A stretch of DNA of 64,000 nucleotides from Mucilaginibacter sp. CSA2-8R. GTDB lineage: Bacteria > Bacteroidota > Bacteroidia > Sphingobacteriales > Sphingobacteriaceae. The stretch is from assembly GCF_038806765.1 (NCBI RefSeq), contig NZ_CP152389.1, positions 3,348,001-3,412,000 on the forward strand, read 5' to 3'. The notes below the pieces were generated by a model. It saw only the letters and a program-made list of their open reading frames with translations. It was not told the DNA's origin and searched no databases. The position numbers and the translations under genes are program-made. Positions within the stretch are counted from its first letter, which is position 1. Each line of letters opens with the position of its first letter. Positions 27,497-35,718 of this stretch are shown here, in pieces.

Positions 27497-28975
27497 TTAT
27501 CTTTTACTAATTCGTAACATACCGTTGTAAGTTGATATGTATAACTTCCCTTTAAAATCCTGGGCAATTTGATAAATGCCTGTACTCGGCACCTTCGAAT
27601 TTTCGGAATGGTACACCTGCCAGTCATTCGCGCGGTCAAAACGTACCAAGCCCGACTCGTTAGTTCCCATCCATAATACTTTTTCAAAAGGATCATAAAA
27701 AATGGAATTAAGGTGGTTTGATGGCAGGCCAGAATTATGATCATTATAATGCGTCCAGTTCCCGTTTTTGTCCAGTTTGGCAACGCCTTCACTGGTCCGG
27801 TCGCGGTTTTTACTTGGGGCATAATCATACAAACTAAAGTAAATATTACCTTCTTCATCTTCGGCAGCACCCGTTATGCAAATACCCTTTAGCGGCGTTT
27901 TGGACTGGTTTAACGCCGTAACCTTTTTTTGGTCGTCAATCATAATACTCCCGCTAAAGGTGCCAATCCATAAACGGCTTTGCTTGTCGCGGTAAGCATA
28001 ATTAACCCGGTTTGACGGCATTACAGATACTGCACGTTTATCAATTTTTTCATATTTACCCTCTTTGTAAATCACTAATCCCTTATCATCGCACAACAAC
28101 ATTTCATTAGCAGCAGTAGGAACAATATCATATACGCCACCAATCCCTACGTTAGCGGTATTAAGCTTCTCGAAAGTTTTTCCATCAAACTTAAATATAG
28201 CATCGGCCGCCCCTATCCAAATATTGTTAGCCTTATCCATTGCCACTGCATTAATGGTCTGATTGGGCGTAAACGGAGAATTGGTTTTATCAAATGTCTT
28301 AAAAACACCATGCTCAAACCGAGTCAAACCGTCCAGCGTAGCATACCAAATGTCATCGTCGTTTCTGACCATTACATGCTGACTCATATCCTGAGGTAAA
28401 GCCGAATTTTCTTTTTGCCAGACATTAAACTGGTAGGCAGGCAAATTTTTATTGGTGTACTTGTAGGATGTATTGTAAATTTTTACCTCCCCACGGCTGG
28501 ACATATTAGCTGTAATTTCTTCCTGATTTACACGCTCGATAGTGCCGCTTATACGATCATTAGCCAACCTGAACATCACGTTGATTGATGCTGTGGTTGG
28601 TTTTCCGTTTTCCATAGCCGGGAACCACTTACAGGCGTTTAGCCCGTCGATGATATCCTGGCTTATCTTGCTTTTGGTTGGGTCGGAATAACTGAGTGTA
28701 CAACCTCGTCCCTGCGAGTCTACCAAAACCTGAAACATAACTGCACCGCTTGCGCCTTTAAGGTTATAGTTACTGTTGATTTTATCAGCAATTTGATTAA
28801 AACTTACCGAATCATAAGTAGCCTTGGGGCTGCCGCAGTCCAGGCAAAAAGCATCGGTTTTACAATTATCGAGCTTTTGAGTAAACAAATGTTGTGCACT
28901 GACAGCAAAGGGCTGCAAAATAACCGCAAATGGCACGGTCAGAGTTAAATAAAATGAGCGGATAAGGTTTAACAT
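27497..28975 (-). CDS. Secreted two-component-regulator-type propeller protein
   Basis: 492 residues from the ATG at 28975, which begins a signal peptide (MLNLIRSFYLTLTVPFAVI, ending AVSAQ); a start 13 codons upstream is possible but spoils the signal. After a Cys-containing segment (KLDNCKTDAFCLDCG) comes a region resembling the TonB C-terminal/energy-transducer fold (AVMFQVLVDSQGRGCTL). From about residue 190 there are Reg_prop propeller repeats (DDIWYATLDGLTRFE, NNIWIGAADAIFKFD, SRLWIGTFSGSIMID, VLWMGTNESGLVRFD). Such propellers usually form the sensory part of hybrid histidine kinases, but no kinase or membrane anchor follows here. It is therefore an orphan periplasmic or surface sensor-like protein of unknown role. 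Confidence 0.75.
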   Translation of the reverse strand: MLNLIRSFYLTLTVPFAVILQPFAVSAQHLFTQKLDNCKTDAFCLDCGSPKATYDSVSFNQIADKINSNYNLKGASGAVMFQVLVDSQGRGCTLSYSDPTKSKISQDIIDGLNACKWFPAMENGKPTTASINVMFRLANDRISGTIERVNQEEITANMSSRGEVKIYNTSYKYTNKNLPAYQFNVWQKENSALPQDMSQHVMVRNDDDIWYATLDGLTRFEHGVFKTFDKTNSPFTPNQTINAVAMDKANNIWIGAADAIFKFDGKTFEKLNTANVGIGGVYDIVPTAANEMLLCDDKGLVIYKEGKYEKIDKRAVSVMPSNRVNYAYRDKQSRLWIGTFSGSIMIDDQKKVTALNQSKTPLKGICITGAAEDEEGNIYFSLYDYAPSKNRDRTSEGVAKLDKNGNWTHYNDHNSGLPSNHLNSIFYDPFEKVLWMGTNESGLVRFDRANDWQVYHSENSKVPSTGIYQIAQDFKGKLYISTYNGMLRISKR

Positions 28976-29050
28976 CGTTTCAAATATATTAATGCTACCG
29001 CATTTTTTTGGCACCCGGTTCGGAAATATAAGATTGTTTTAAACAGATTT

Positions 29051-29599
29051 TTATTGCGCTACAGTAACCCGGCTTAACGAATGCACCTCATTCGCAAGCT
29101 CGCCAACTTCTTTCACCTCCTCCCAGCACAATGGCTGACTGATAGCGATTGGCAACTGGCTAAAGCCTACCAGCGCAGGGCCGTCCAGTTCGTTATACAA
29201 CCGCTGGATGTCACCCGGGTGGGCAGTTTGCTGAATAAGCCAATGTCCCTGGTGCTGCATAATGGTTTGGGCCTGGTGGCGGCGCAGGATATTTAAGGTT
29301 TCGCCGGTGCAGGATGATAAGCGATAAACGGCGTACTGCATAATAGCCCCGAACGATACCGTAACTTCCAGCACGCCGATTATTTTTTGAAGGCGTAGTA
29401 CCATATGGTCTGCTTTGGATGCCGGGATGCGTACTTCAAGTGTAATCAACACCACTTCGCGCACATCCGTACGCGCCTGCGACAGGCTGACAACCGGGTA
29501 ATTGGGTCTTGAAAACGTTTGGATAATACGACTCAGGATGCCGTCCTGGTCATGGCAGCTTAAACTGAACAATTTGGTGGTTAACGCTTCTTTTTTCAT
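29051..29599 (-). CDS. ACT-domain protein, acetolactate synthase small subunit-like
   Basis: 182 residues, cytosolic. The N-terminal ~75 residues have an ACT-domain pattern: LFSLSCHDQDGILSRIIQTFSR at the start, PVVSLSQARTDVREVVLITLEV, then a helix and LEVTVSF. This is how acetolactate synthase regulatory subunits (IlvN/IlvH) begin, although conservation is modest and no large-subunit gene is adjacent. The C-terminal ~100 residues are less familiar. The upstream leader (Ile/Val-rich peptide plus attenuator hairpin, 29603-29756) strongly suggests control by branched-chain aminoacyl-tRNA, which supports an ilv-related role. GGGAGG in the 3' arm of the hairpin lies about 13 bases before the ATG and could serve as its ribosome binding site. 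Confidence 0.72.
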   Translation of the reverse strand: MKKEALTTKLFSLSCHDQDGILSRIIQTFSRPNYPVVSLSQARTDVREVVLITLEVRIPASKADHMVLRLQKIIGVLEVTVSFGAIMQYAVYRLSSCTGETLNILRRHQAQTIMQHQGHWLIQQTAHPGDIQRLYNELDGPALVGFSQLPIAISQPLCWEEVKEVGELANEVHSLSRVTVAQ

Positions 29600-29602
29600 A
29601 GC

Positions 29603-29636
29603 AAAAAAAAAGCCTCCCTACTTTCGTGGGAGGCTT
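29603..29636 (-). terminator. Attenuator (leader terminator) before the ACT-domain gene
   Basis: On the minus strand AAGCCTCCC (29636-29628) and GGGAGGCTT (29618-29610) form a 9-base stem followed by nine T residues (29611-29603) and then, 3 bases on, the ATG at 29599. A terminator placed immediately before a start codon indicates attenuation. The 7 bases GGGAGGC also occur inside the leader peptide gene (29680-29674) and could pair with the 5' arm as an antiterminator. Confidence 0.85.
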
Positions 29637-29660
29637 GCTTTATATCGGTTTGTTTTTTGA

Positions 29661-29756
29661 TTATAGCATCAGTGCCTCCCGGTTTGAACAAACGGCGATA
29701 ATGACAACAATAATAATGTTGTTAATCATGATGCTATTTATCGCAGTGCTGTTCAT
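29661..29756 (-). CDS. Ile/Val-rich leader peptide of an ilv-type attenuator
   Basis: This 31-residue frame runs from ATG 29756 to TAA 29661 on the minus strand. It contains the run IIIVVIIAV (residues 14-22) as well as further Ile codons, then CSNREALML. The layout matches the ilv leader peptides known from Enterobacteria, where stalling at Ile/Val codons prevents formation of the terminator. The Arg-Glu-Ala codons CGG GAG GCA contain GGGAGGC, which is complementary to the 5' arm of the terminator 38 bases downstream, so ribosome position can decide between antiterminator and terminator. No classical ribosome binding site is obvious before its ATG. Confidence 0.8.
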   Translation of the reverse strand: MNSTAINSIMINNIIIVVIIAVCSNREALML

Positions 29757-29864
29757 TCGAAGTGGTTGCAAGTACGTAATTAACTGCGGGTTTTACAAGC
29801 GGTTATTTATTATTTACGCTGCAAACCGTTTATAATATTGATATTTTATTCTGATGATACCTGA

Positions 29865-32800
29865 TTATTCGCTTTTGGGTTTTAGTGTAACATCCAGGTA
29901 AACCGAATGGCGGCCGTACGAATCGTAAAACGGTTTGTAAGGCACACCATCTATGGTAAACTGCAGTTGCTGCGGGTTACCTTTAATGGTCTGGCCAAGA
30001 TCCTGCGCGTTCAGCGTTACCTTGCGCCATTCTTTCCGGGCTTCGGGCTCTTGTGCGGCCAGCAGGATGGGGCCGTAAAATAAGCTGGCAATATTCTGCT
30101 GGTCCATCACCGGGTCGAGGTGAAACTGGAAAGGCATTTTCAGGTCGATATGGTCACCACTTTTCCAGTTGCGGGCTAATTTAAGGTAACTACCGGGCGT
30201 GGCCTGCATTTTTTGCGGCTTACCGTTAACAGTTACATAAAAGCCTTTAGTAGCCCAGCCCGGTACACGCACATACATATCAAACTTACCATTGCCTTTA
30301 ATAGTAAGCCGGGTATGGTCTTCTTTAGGGAAAGCGGTCGTTTGCTCTACCACAACGTTCCGCTCCGGCCAACTCAGGGTCGACGGGATGTAGAGGTTAA
30401 CGTACAGCGACTGGTTATTCCGGCTTTTAAAATAAATAGTATTTTGCAGCTTGGTGTTACTTTCCAGCGCGGTGCCGTTGCAGCAGGTAAACCCGCTCAT
30501 CTTGGCATTGCTGAACTGTTTGGTTACCCCCGGCCTTAACGATACATGGTAGGTATTGGCCGGACTATCCTCGGCCACCGAGGCCAGGATATGATTATAT
30601 AAGGCACGCTCGTAATAATCCATCAGTTCGGCCTGCGGGTTGTACATAAACAAATCGCTGGTGAGCTTGAGCATGTTGTAGGTAGCGCAGGTTTCGTTCT
30701 GACCGCCAGCCGAAAACCCGTTTTGGTACAAGGTACCCGGCTCACTGATAAAACACTCGGCATTGGCCGGGTTGCGTGCCCCGGCAACACCGCCAATGCT
30801 GTACATGTAATCGCTTACGGCTTTATGCCAAAAGTTATCGGCCACTTTATAATATTCCGGGTTGTTTGATGCCCGGTAAGTTTCGATACTGCCAATAATT
30901 TGCGGTATATGCTGGTTGGCATGCAGCCCCCTAAAGTTATCCAGGTTTTTAGCCAAGCCGTTAGAGTGTTCTTTGTCGCCAAAAAACACCCGGATGTTAT
31001 CAAACAGTTGTGCGGTTTTTAAATACTCCGGGTTATTGGTAACGCGGTATAAACGGGCCATTACCTCGTTCATGCCGCCAAACTCGCCGGCAATGTAGGT
31101 GTTCCACATTTTGATGAGCGTGTCTTGCGGCAATTTGCTTAGGCGGGCATACACCCAATCGCCCATGCCGGTAGCTACGCTGAGCGCCTTTTTGTTACCT
31201 GTTACCTCGTACACATCCAGCAACCCGGCTAAAATTTTATGCAGGGTATAGTATGGCGCCCAAATCCTGTCGTTCTGGCCGCCGTACTTGGCGCCATGCT
31301 CCAGCATAATAAACTGGTCGGGCGGATAAGCGCTGATAAAGCCTTTGCCCCAGTTATTGTAATCAGTGCGCAGGCCTTTGTCGCTCAAGTCAGAATCGTA
31401 CGCCGACTTACCTGGCCCAACAGGTACTTTGGCTGCGTCAGATACGAACGGACCACCGGCCGTTTTTGGCTTGCCCGACATTTGCGACAGATTATACAGC
31501 GCATTCGCCATATAATCCATTTTTTGGGCAAATTTAGCTTGCAAGGCCTTATCATAACCCGTACCGGCATAAGCCTGTGCAATGGCGGTTAGGTAGTGAC
31601 CAGTGGCATGACCGCGCAGTTTGGTATCCTGGCTGTCCCATACGCCCAAAGGTTTGGCACCGGCAGGCTGCTTTTGGCCGAACGCCTCGCGAAACATGTA
31701 CAGGAAAGAGTTAGGGTCGGTTTCGGCCAGTGTTCTCACAAACTTATCGCGGTTTTCGATAAACCGGGTGTTATGGCCGGAGGCATCAGTATGTAGTGCG
31801 ACCTGATTTAGTTTAAATGCTTCGAGTTTGGCGGCAGGTGTGGTGGTCTTTCCGGCCTCGGTTACAATAACGGTAGCTTTGGGCTGTAGCGCCGTGCCGG
31901 GTATGCGGCCCGTTACGGTATACTGGCCGGGCTGTGCTACCGCGCTGTTACTGGTCGGGTTAGGCCAAATCACCCGTACTTTAGGGCCGTTAACGCCGTT
32001 TTGGTAAGTACCCGGCACATACTCGGGCAGGCGAGGTAAGCTGCCCGCTTCGGTTTGTACGGTTACATCGGCTACTTTGGTTAGATAGGCGTTGTATAAT
32101 TGCGGGTCGGTCGACGGGAAGCGCTCCAGATCATCCTCAGTTTTGGGCGAAGTATTAACCATTACTTGGCTATTGCCCGAGGCACGGTTGTAAATACCGG
32201 CCACCTGACTACCGCTAAGCGGAACACGATAAATGCGAAAATCGTGCAGCAAAGCGTTCAGGTAACCGCCATCGGCCGTTAACGATTTACCGATGTAAAG
32301 CTGTTTTTTGAAAGATGGTTTACCAAAAACCGAAGCCAATTCTTTAGGTGTGCCTTTGGTTTGTGCTGATACTTTGCCGTTAATATAGGTGGTGATGGTG
32401 CCCGAAGGTATATCGGCCACCACGGTTAAATACGTCCATTGATTAACCGGAACAGGCGGCGTTGCCGTTGCGGATTTGTTGCTGTTTTTTGCCGTGAGCA
32501 TGGCTGCGTCAAACCCTGGCTTTGCCGGTGTACCGGCGGGCAGGGCAAAGAAGTGGCGGCCGGCATCCTTGCCAAAATCAAACCAGTATTGGCCCGGCTG
32601 GCCCGAACGCAGGTTAATCCACCCCGAAATACTGATGGATTCCAAATCGGTTAAAGCCTCGCCCGGCAGGGTAATAAAGGCGTTAGTTCCGTTTAAGGCG
32701 AGCACCTTGCCAAAGCGGTCATTGGCCACAAATAGACCATCGCCCTGCAGCTTGCCGTGTAAGGTATTGCGCGACCAGTCTTTAACATCGCCGTTAAACA

Positions 32801-32936
32801 CGTAACGTGCTACCAAGTCAGTTTCGCCTATGCCGTCCAGTATCTGGTCACCGTTTTGGGCCTGTGCGCTATTAGCCAACGGCAGGAAGATAACCATGAA
32901 AAACAGTAACCGAAATATATGTTGAGGTACTTTCAT
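29865..32936 (-). CDS. GH127-family beta-L-arabinofuranosidase with N-terminal LamG domain
   Basis: 1023 residues with a signal peptide (ending SAQAQ). A LamG-like beta-sandwich spans about 35-255 (LVARYVFNGDVKDWSRN, HDFRIYRVPLSGSQV). A catalytic (alpha/alpha)6 region follows from about 370: NRDKFVRTL, YYTLHKILAGLLDVYEVTG, HANQHIPQIIGSIE, GQNETCATYNMLKL (Cys near 748) and SGFTCCNGTALES (Cys pair near 815). These match the DUF1680/GH127 signatures; in that family a zinc-bound Cys acts as nucleophile. A C-terminal beta-sandwich completes it. It probably trims arabinofuranosyl residues from plant polysaccharides or glycoproteins. A GH43/LamG remnant gene lies 20 bases upstream in the same direction, so the two were probably an operon for arabinose-containing glycans. 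Confidence 0.9.
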   Translation of the reverse strand: MKVPQHIFRLLFFMVIFLPLANSAQAQNGDQILDGIGETDLVARYVFNGDVKDWSRNTLHGKLQGDGLFVANDRFGKVLALNGTNAFITLPGEALTDLESISISGWINLRSGQPGQYWFDFGKDAGRHFFALPAGTPAKPGFDAAMLTAKNSNKSATATPPVPVNQWTYLTVVADIPSGTITTYINGKVSAQTKGTPKELASVFGKPSFKKQLYIGKSLTADGGYLNALLHDFRIYRVPLSGSQVAGIYNRASGNSQVMVNTSPKTEDDLERFPSTDPQLYNAYLTKVADVTVQTEAGSLPRLPEYVPGTYQNGVNGPKVRVIWPNPTSNSAVAQPGQYTVTGRIPGTALQPKATVIVTEAGKTTTPAAKLEAFKLNQVALHTDASGHNTRFIENRDKFVRTLAETDPNSFLYMFREAFGQKQPAGAKPLGVWDSQDTKLRGHATGHYLTAIAQAYAGTGYDKALQAKFAQKMDYMANALYNLSQMSGKPKTAGGPFVSDAAKVPVGPGKSAYDSDLSDKGLRTDYNNWGKGFISAYPPDQFIMLEHGAKYGGQNDRIWAPYYTLHKILAGLLDVYEVTGNKKALSVATGMGDWVYARLSKLPQDTLIKMWNTYIAGEFGGMNEVMARLYRVTNNPEYLKTAQLFDNIRVFFGDKEHSNGLAKNLDNFRGLHANQHIPQIIGSIETYRASNNPEYYKVADNFWHKAVSDYMYSIGGVAGARNPANAECFISEPGTLYQNGFSAGGQNETCATYNMLKLTSDLFMYNPQAELMDYYERALYNHILASVAEDSPANTYHVSLRPGVTKQFSNAKMSGFTCCNGTALESNTKLQNTIYFKSRNNQSLYVNLYIPSTLSWPERNVVVEQTTAFPKEDHTRLTIKGNGKFDMYVRVPGWATKGFYVTVNGKPQKMQATPGSYLKLARNWKSGDHIDLKMPFQFHLDPVMDQQNIASLFYGPILLAAQEPEARKEWRKVTLNAQDLGQTIKGNPQQLQFTIDGVPYKPFYDSYGRHSVYLDVTLKPKSE

Positions 32937-32956
32937 ATTGTTGTTGTCTGTAAAAC

Positions 32957-33643
32957 CTATTTAGGTTGGGTATTATTATTAACCGGGTTTGTTTTCTGCA
33001 ACTGCTGTTGTACCTCGGCCTCGCTCAAGGCGTAATCGTACATTTTAAGCGATGCGAGGTAACCGGTGTAATTCTCGCCAGCATCTGATGCACCGATGAT
33101 GAATTTGGCATTTTTAATGGCGGATGGTACTGTCATCATCTGCAAGTTATCTACCACACCGTCCACATAAATTTTCTCTACCATGCCGTCAAACGTAAGC
33201 ACCAAATGGTGCCACTGGTTTGCTGCGGGTAGATGCTTAAACGGCATACCAAAATGATAGTCGAGGTGGGTAGCAGCGCCAAAAGGGGCGCTGTTAAATA
33301 ATAGGGCATTGTACGAGTTAGCCAGCCGCATCACCTCGGTGAACGAGGGTACCTCCATGGTATAGTTATACCAATTTACAAAGTCTTTACTGTACCAAAC
33401 GGTGGGTGCGCCCGAGGCCAGCATAATATTATAGGTAGTGGCGTAGATGTAATAAATATCGCCAAACTTTTTGATGGTAGGGTCGGCAAAATAGCCGGGC
33501 AACAGCGGATTGAGCCTGGCATTAGGCGCCGGGACACCTATGCCTGTCGTTGGCGTTTGAGCAATACTGTTAGCGCTAACCAAACACATGGCCAATGCCA
33601 GTGCTGTAGTAAACTTTGTTAATGCGCTATATTTTTTGCTCAT
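32957..33643 (-). CDS. GH43/LamG chimera with the glycosidase core missing
   Basis: 228 residues with a signal peptide (ending SIAQ). Residues 40-97 are the first blade of a GH43 five-bladed propeller: NPLLPGYFADPTIKKFGDIYYIYATT, including the Asp that acts as general base, then WYSKDFVNWYNYTMEVP. Without a transition the protein continues at about 112 as the second half of a LamG domain (NQWHHLVLTFDG, KIYVDGVVD, GYLASLKMYDYALSEAEVQQQL). Blades 2-5, with the catalytic acid, are absent, as is the first half of LamG. The most likely cause is an in-frame deletion in a GH43-LamG gene, leaving a protein that cannot be an active GH43. It could still be expressed, and a small LamG lectin role cannot be excluded. 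Confidence 0.7.
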   Translation of the reverse strand: MSKKYSALTKFTTALALAMCLVSANSIAQTPTTGIGVPAPNARLNPLLPGYFADPTIKKFGDIYYIYATTYNIMLASGAPTVWYSKDFVNWYNYTMEVPSFTEVMRLANSYNALLFNSAPFGAATHLDYHFGMPFKHLPAANQWHHLVLTFDGMVEKIYVDGVVDNLQMMTVPSAIKNAKFIIGASDAGENYTGYLASLKMYDYALSEAEVQQQLQKTNPVNNNTQPK

Positions 33644-34034
33644 ATGCTATTACTCAGCTAAAATAACCAACGGCTCTTATGCATCCTGCGGAAAGCTAAC
33701 CTAAATGCAACTGGTAGCTGGCAGCAAACGCCGACTAATGCGCTTCTATTTTCGGAAAACAATGCAGGGGTGGCTGGTTACGTCAAAATAAGCATTATTT
33801 TAAAAGGAGCTTATCTTAAAAATTACCCGTCACTAACTTTATCTTAACTGAAAAAGCTGCCAACATCAAAGAGCGGTTTAAACCCGTCAAATACGCTTCC
33901 GCGTTCTTGATATATCCATTTTGACAATTAATATACATTTATTTAAAAAAGTGTAACGTTTCAAAATTAGTGGCGTCTTATGATTAAACAACCAGAAAAC
34001 AGGCTCTCATCAGCCCACCTAAATTAAAAATATC
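33644..34034. other. Divergent intergenic region with a possible minus-strand promoter
   Basis: The 391 bases have no credible coding frame. On the minus strand GTTG (33992-33989), 19 bases and TAATTTTG (33969-33962) approximate the TTTG/TAnnTTTG promoter pattern with one mismatch; a transcript from it would give the GH43/LamG and GH127 genes a leader of about 310 bases. No promoter was recognised for the plus-strand gene at 34035. Confidence 0.35.
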
Positions 34035-34460
34035 ATGAAAACATTACACACCTTCTGCTTAGCATTCATTTTATTGGCCACCACCATTTGCGCCAAAGCC
34101 GACGAACCTACTGCCGCTAAATTTACCAGGTTGTACACTTTGTCATCATACGTTAATACCATAGTTAAAGGCCAGGTTGCGGGCTTCGAAGCTGCCCTCG
34201 ACCCATCAGTTACCTTTAGCGTGATGCGCGGACAAAAAGTTGTAACTTACAGCAAAGAAGATATGCTCGACTTTATTAAAAAGAATAAAGGCGTAGTACA
34301 AAACTGCATCACAACCACTACTCAAATTCAAAGCAATAGCGATATGTGCGTGATGAAAGTAGATATGAAATACGAAAACTTTACCCGCAGCAACTACATC
34401 ACCATGGCTAATACCGGCGACGGCTGGAAAATCACCAATGTGCACTCTGTGTTTAAATAG
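34035..34460 (+). CDS. Secreted NTF2-like (SnoaL/lumazine-binding type) protein
   Basis: 141 residues. A signal peptide (ending CAKA) is followed by a single small alpha+beta domain: helices to about residue 60, then VTFSVMRGQKVVTYSKEDMLDFIKK, QSNSDMCVMKVDMKYEN and the final strand DGWKITNVHSVFK. The closing W-K-I-xx-V-H-S pattern is typical of the NTF2-like fold proteins often annotated as putative lumazine-binding in Bacteroidota. Such domains bind small ligands or form dimers; no catalytic residues are clear. Single-gene unit, closed by a strong terminator at 34502. Confidence 0.72.
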   Translation: MKTLHTFCLAFILLATTICAKADEPTAAKFTRLYTLSSYVNTIVKGQVAGFEAALDPSVTFSVMRGQKVVTYSKEDMLDFIKKNKGVVQNCITTTTQIQSNSDMCVMKVDMKYENFTRSNYITMANTGDGWKITNVHSVFK

Positions 34461-34501
34461 TAATAATCGTTTTGTTTTGTTCAGTTTAGTTGAAGATAAT
34501 G

Positions 34502-34528
34502 GGCCGCTGTGAGAGCGGCCTTTTTTTT
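34502..34528 (+). terminator. Rho-independent terminator of the NTF2-like gene
   Basis: GGCCGCT (34502-34508) and AGCGGCC (34514-34520) form a 7-base GC-rich stem with a five-base loop, followed by eight T residues. It lies about 40 bases after the stop at 34460. Confidence 0.9.
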
Positions 34529-34582
34529 GTTTGGTGTTGGTTGAGTTTACAACACCAACCGTTAAAACTAATTTATGCTAAT

Positions 34583-34885
34583 CTACAATTTGAAGTAAAG
34601 CTGCCCTGTAATGTATTGATAGGTACATACAAATAATACGATAGACAATGGCGAACTGGTTAAGTAGAACAAAAGCGTTATTCCTTTACTTTCACGCACG
34701 AAATCCTTTCGTTTAAACCAGAGTATAGCAATTACAATTGAAGCTATCGTAGAAATCAGGAGCCCATAAATAATATCTCCATAATTTTCATCATATTCAT
34801 CCTGCCGCGCCCAATAAGTGTGCAACCAAATAATCACTATCAATAAGATGATTATGGTTCTGTAGATGAGTTTTCGGATAGTCAT
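34583..34885 (-). CDS. Small membrane protein of unknown function
   Basis: 100 residues with three predicted membrane helices (about 8-23, 38-55 and 68-88) and short charged loops (WARQDEYDENYGD). I recognise no family. It is the last of three small minus-strand membrane-protein genes (34583-35611) separated by 66-78 bases; all three may be transcribed together. The ATG at 34885 gives a plausible positive-inside N-terminus (MTIRKLIYR). Confidence 0.5.
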   Translation of the reverse strand: MTIRKLIYRTIIILLIVIIWLHTYWARQDEYDENYGDIIYGLLISTIASIVIAILWFKRKDFVRESKGITLLFYLTSSPLSIVLFVCTYQYITGQLYFKL

Positions 34886-34963
34886 TTGTTAAGATTGTAG
34901 TAGTCAATCAGGCCGAAGTGGTATTTTTTTATTATTCACCGTAATATTGTTTTTCGTTAGGTC

Positions 34964-35260
34964 TTAAAATTCTTTTTTACACAAATGACATTTATAAACT
35001 GCCTTATTTTTAGAAAGCTGTTTGATTAATGCATAAATCACATTAACGGTACCAATAATAATTAATACTACGCCAAGGATAAATCCTAAAGCAATTATAC
35101 GGTCAAATTCATGCTCGTCGAGCATTGCGGTGACGAAATAGCAGCCCAAAAGAATCGTTAAACAGCCTAATATCAAACGCTTATAATACCTGGCCTTATC
35201 AGCATGTTTAATGTAGTAACTTTTGCACTTAGGGCATTCAACATTGGTAATTACGGGCAT
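34964..35260 (-). CDS. Small membrane protein with split zinc-ribbon cysteines
   Basis: 98 residues. An N-terminal VECPKC and a C-terminal YKCHLCKKEF flank two membrane helices (about 30-45 and 54-80). The two CxxC pairs, brought together at the cytoplasmic face by the hairpin, could form one zinc ribbon. I do not recognise a named family. It lies between two other small membrane-protein genes on the same strand. Confidence 0.55.
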   Translation of the reverse strand: MPVITNVECPKCKSYYIKHADKARYYKRLILGCLTILLGCYFVTAMLDEHEFDRIIALGFILGVVLIIIGTVNVIYALIKQLSKNKAVYKCHLCKKEF

Positions 35261-35326
35261 TTTTCAGGATTAATTTAACATCTAATCAATCAATGTTTAA
35301 AAAAAAACAATTAGCATCAATAATAA

Positions 35327-35611
35327 CTATCCAACAATCATAATCAGGAACTGCGCAAGCGTAACTGTTCGTTTCAGATAACCTAATCGTTTATAAGTTT
35401 TGTGTAAAAGCAAAGTAGTTACCAATGAAGCTAAACCTACAATAATACCCACGTACGCCATCAGCCCCAATAATATGCGCCAATATGGAGTATCGACAGC
35501 CGGCGCGGCTAAAAAAGGCATCCCCAGAAATATTATGGCTACCGTATTGACCAGCAATGCCATTATCGTTTTTGCTGATAAAATATCGCTGCTGGTGGAT
35601 TGCTGGTTCAT
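35327..35611 (-). CDS. Small membrane protein of unknown function
   Basis: 94 residues with two clear membrane helices (about 15-35 and 45-68) and a possible third at the C-terminus (TLAQFLIMIVG). There are no cysteines or catalytic motifs. It is the first gene of the three-gene minus-strand group of small membrane proteins and is divergent from the frameshifted membrane gene at 35719. Confidence 0.45.
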   Translation of the reverse strand: MNQQSTSSDILSAKTIMALLVNTVAIIFLGMPFLAAPAVDTPYWRILLGLMAYVGIIVGLASLVTTLLLHKTYKRLGYLKRTVTLAQFLIMIVG

Positions 35612-35718
35612 TATTGTAAGTTGGCACGGATTTGCTCTTTAATCATTGAATTTAAAAAAGGTAACCTCATCTGGCAATAAGAAAACGTTGTTGGTAACTT
35701 GTACATTAGCAGGGATAC

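Noticed and set aside
27481..27870. Minus-strand open frame of about 129 codons overlapping the propeller gene
   Set aside because: It lies wholly or nearly wholly inside the propeller gene in another frame and has no signal, domain or family-like pattern.
28981..28988. TATATTTG (minus strand) just before the propeller gene at 28975
   Set aside because: It matches the -7 element but lies only 5 bases before the start codon and has no -33 partner.
29626..29835. Plus-strand open frame with a hydrophobic Ile/Met-rich stretch
   Set aside because: It is the complement of the ilv-type leader gene and attenuator on the minus strand; the repeated Ile/Val codons and hairpin explain its composition.
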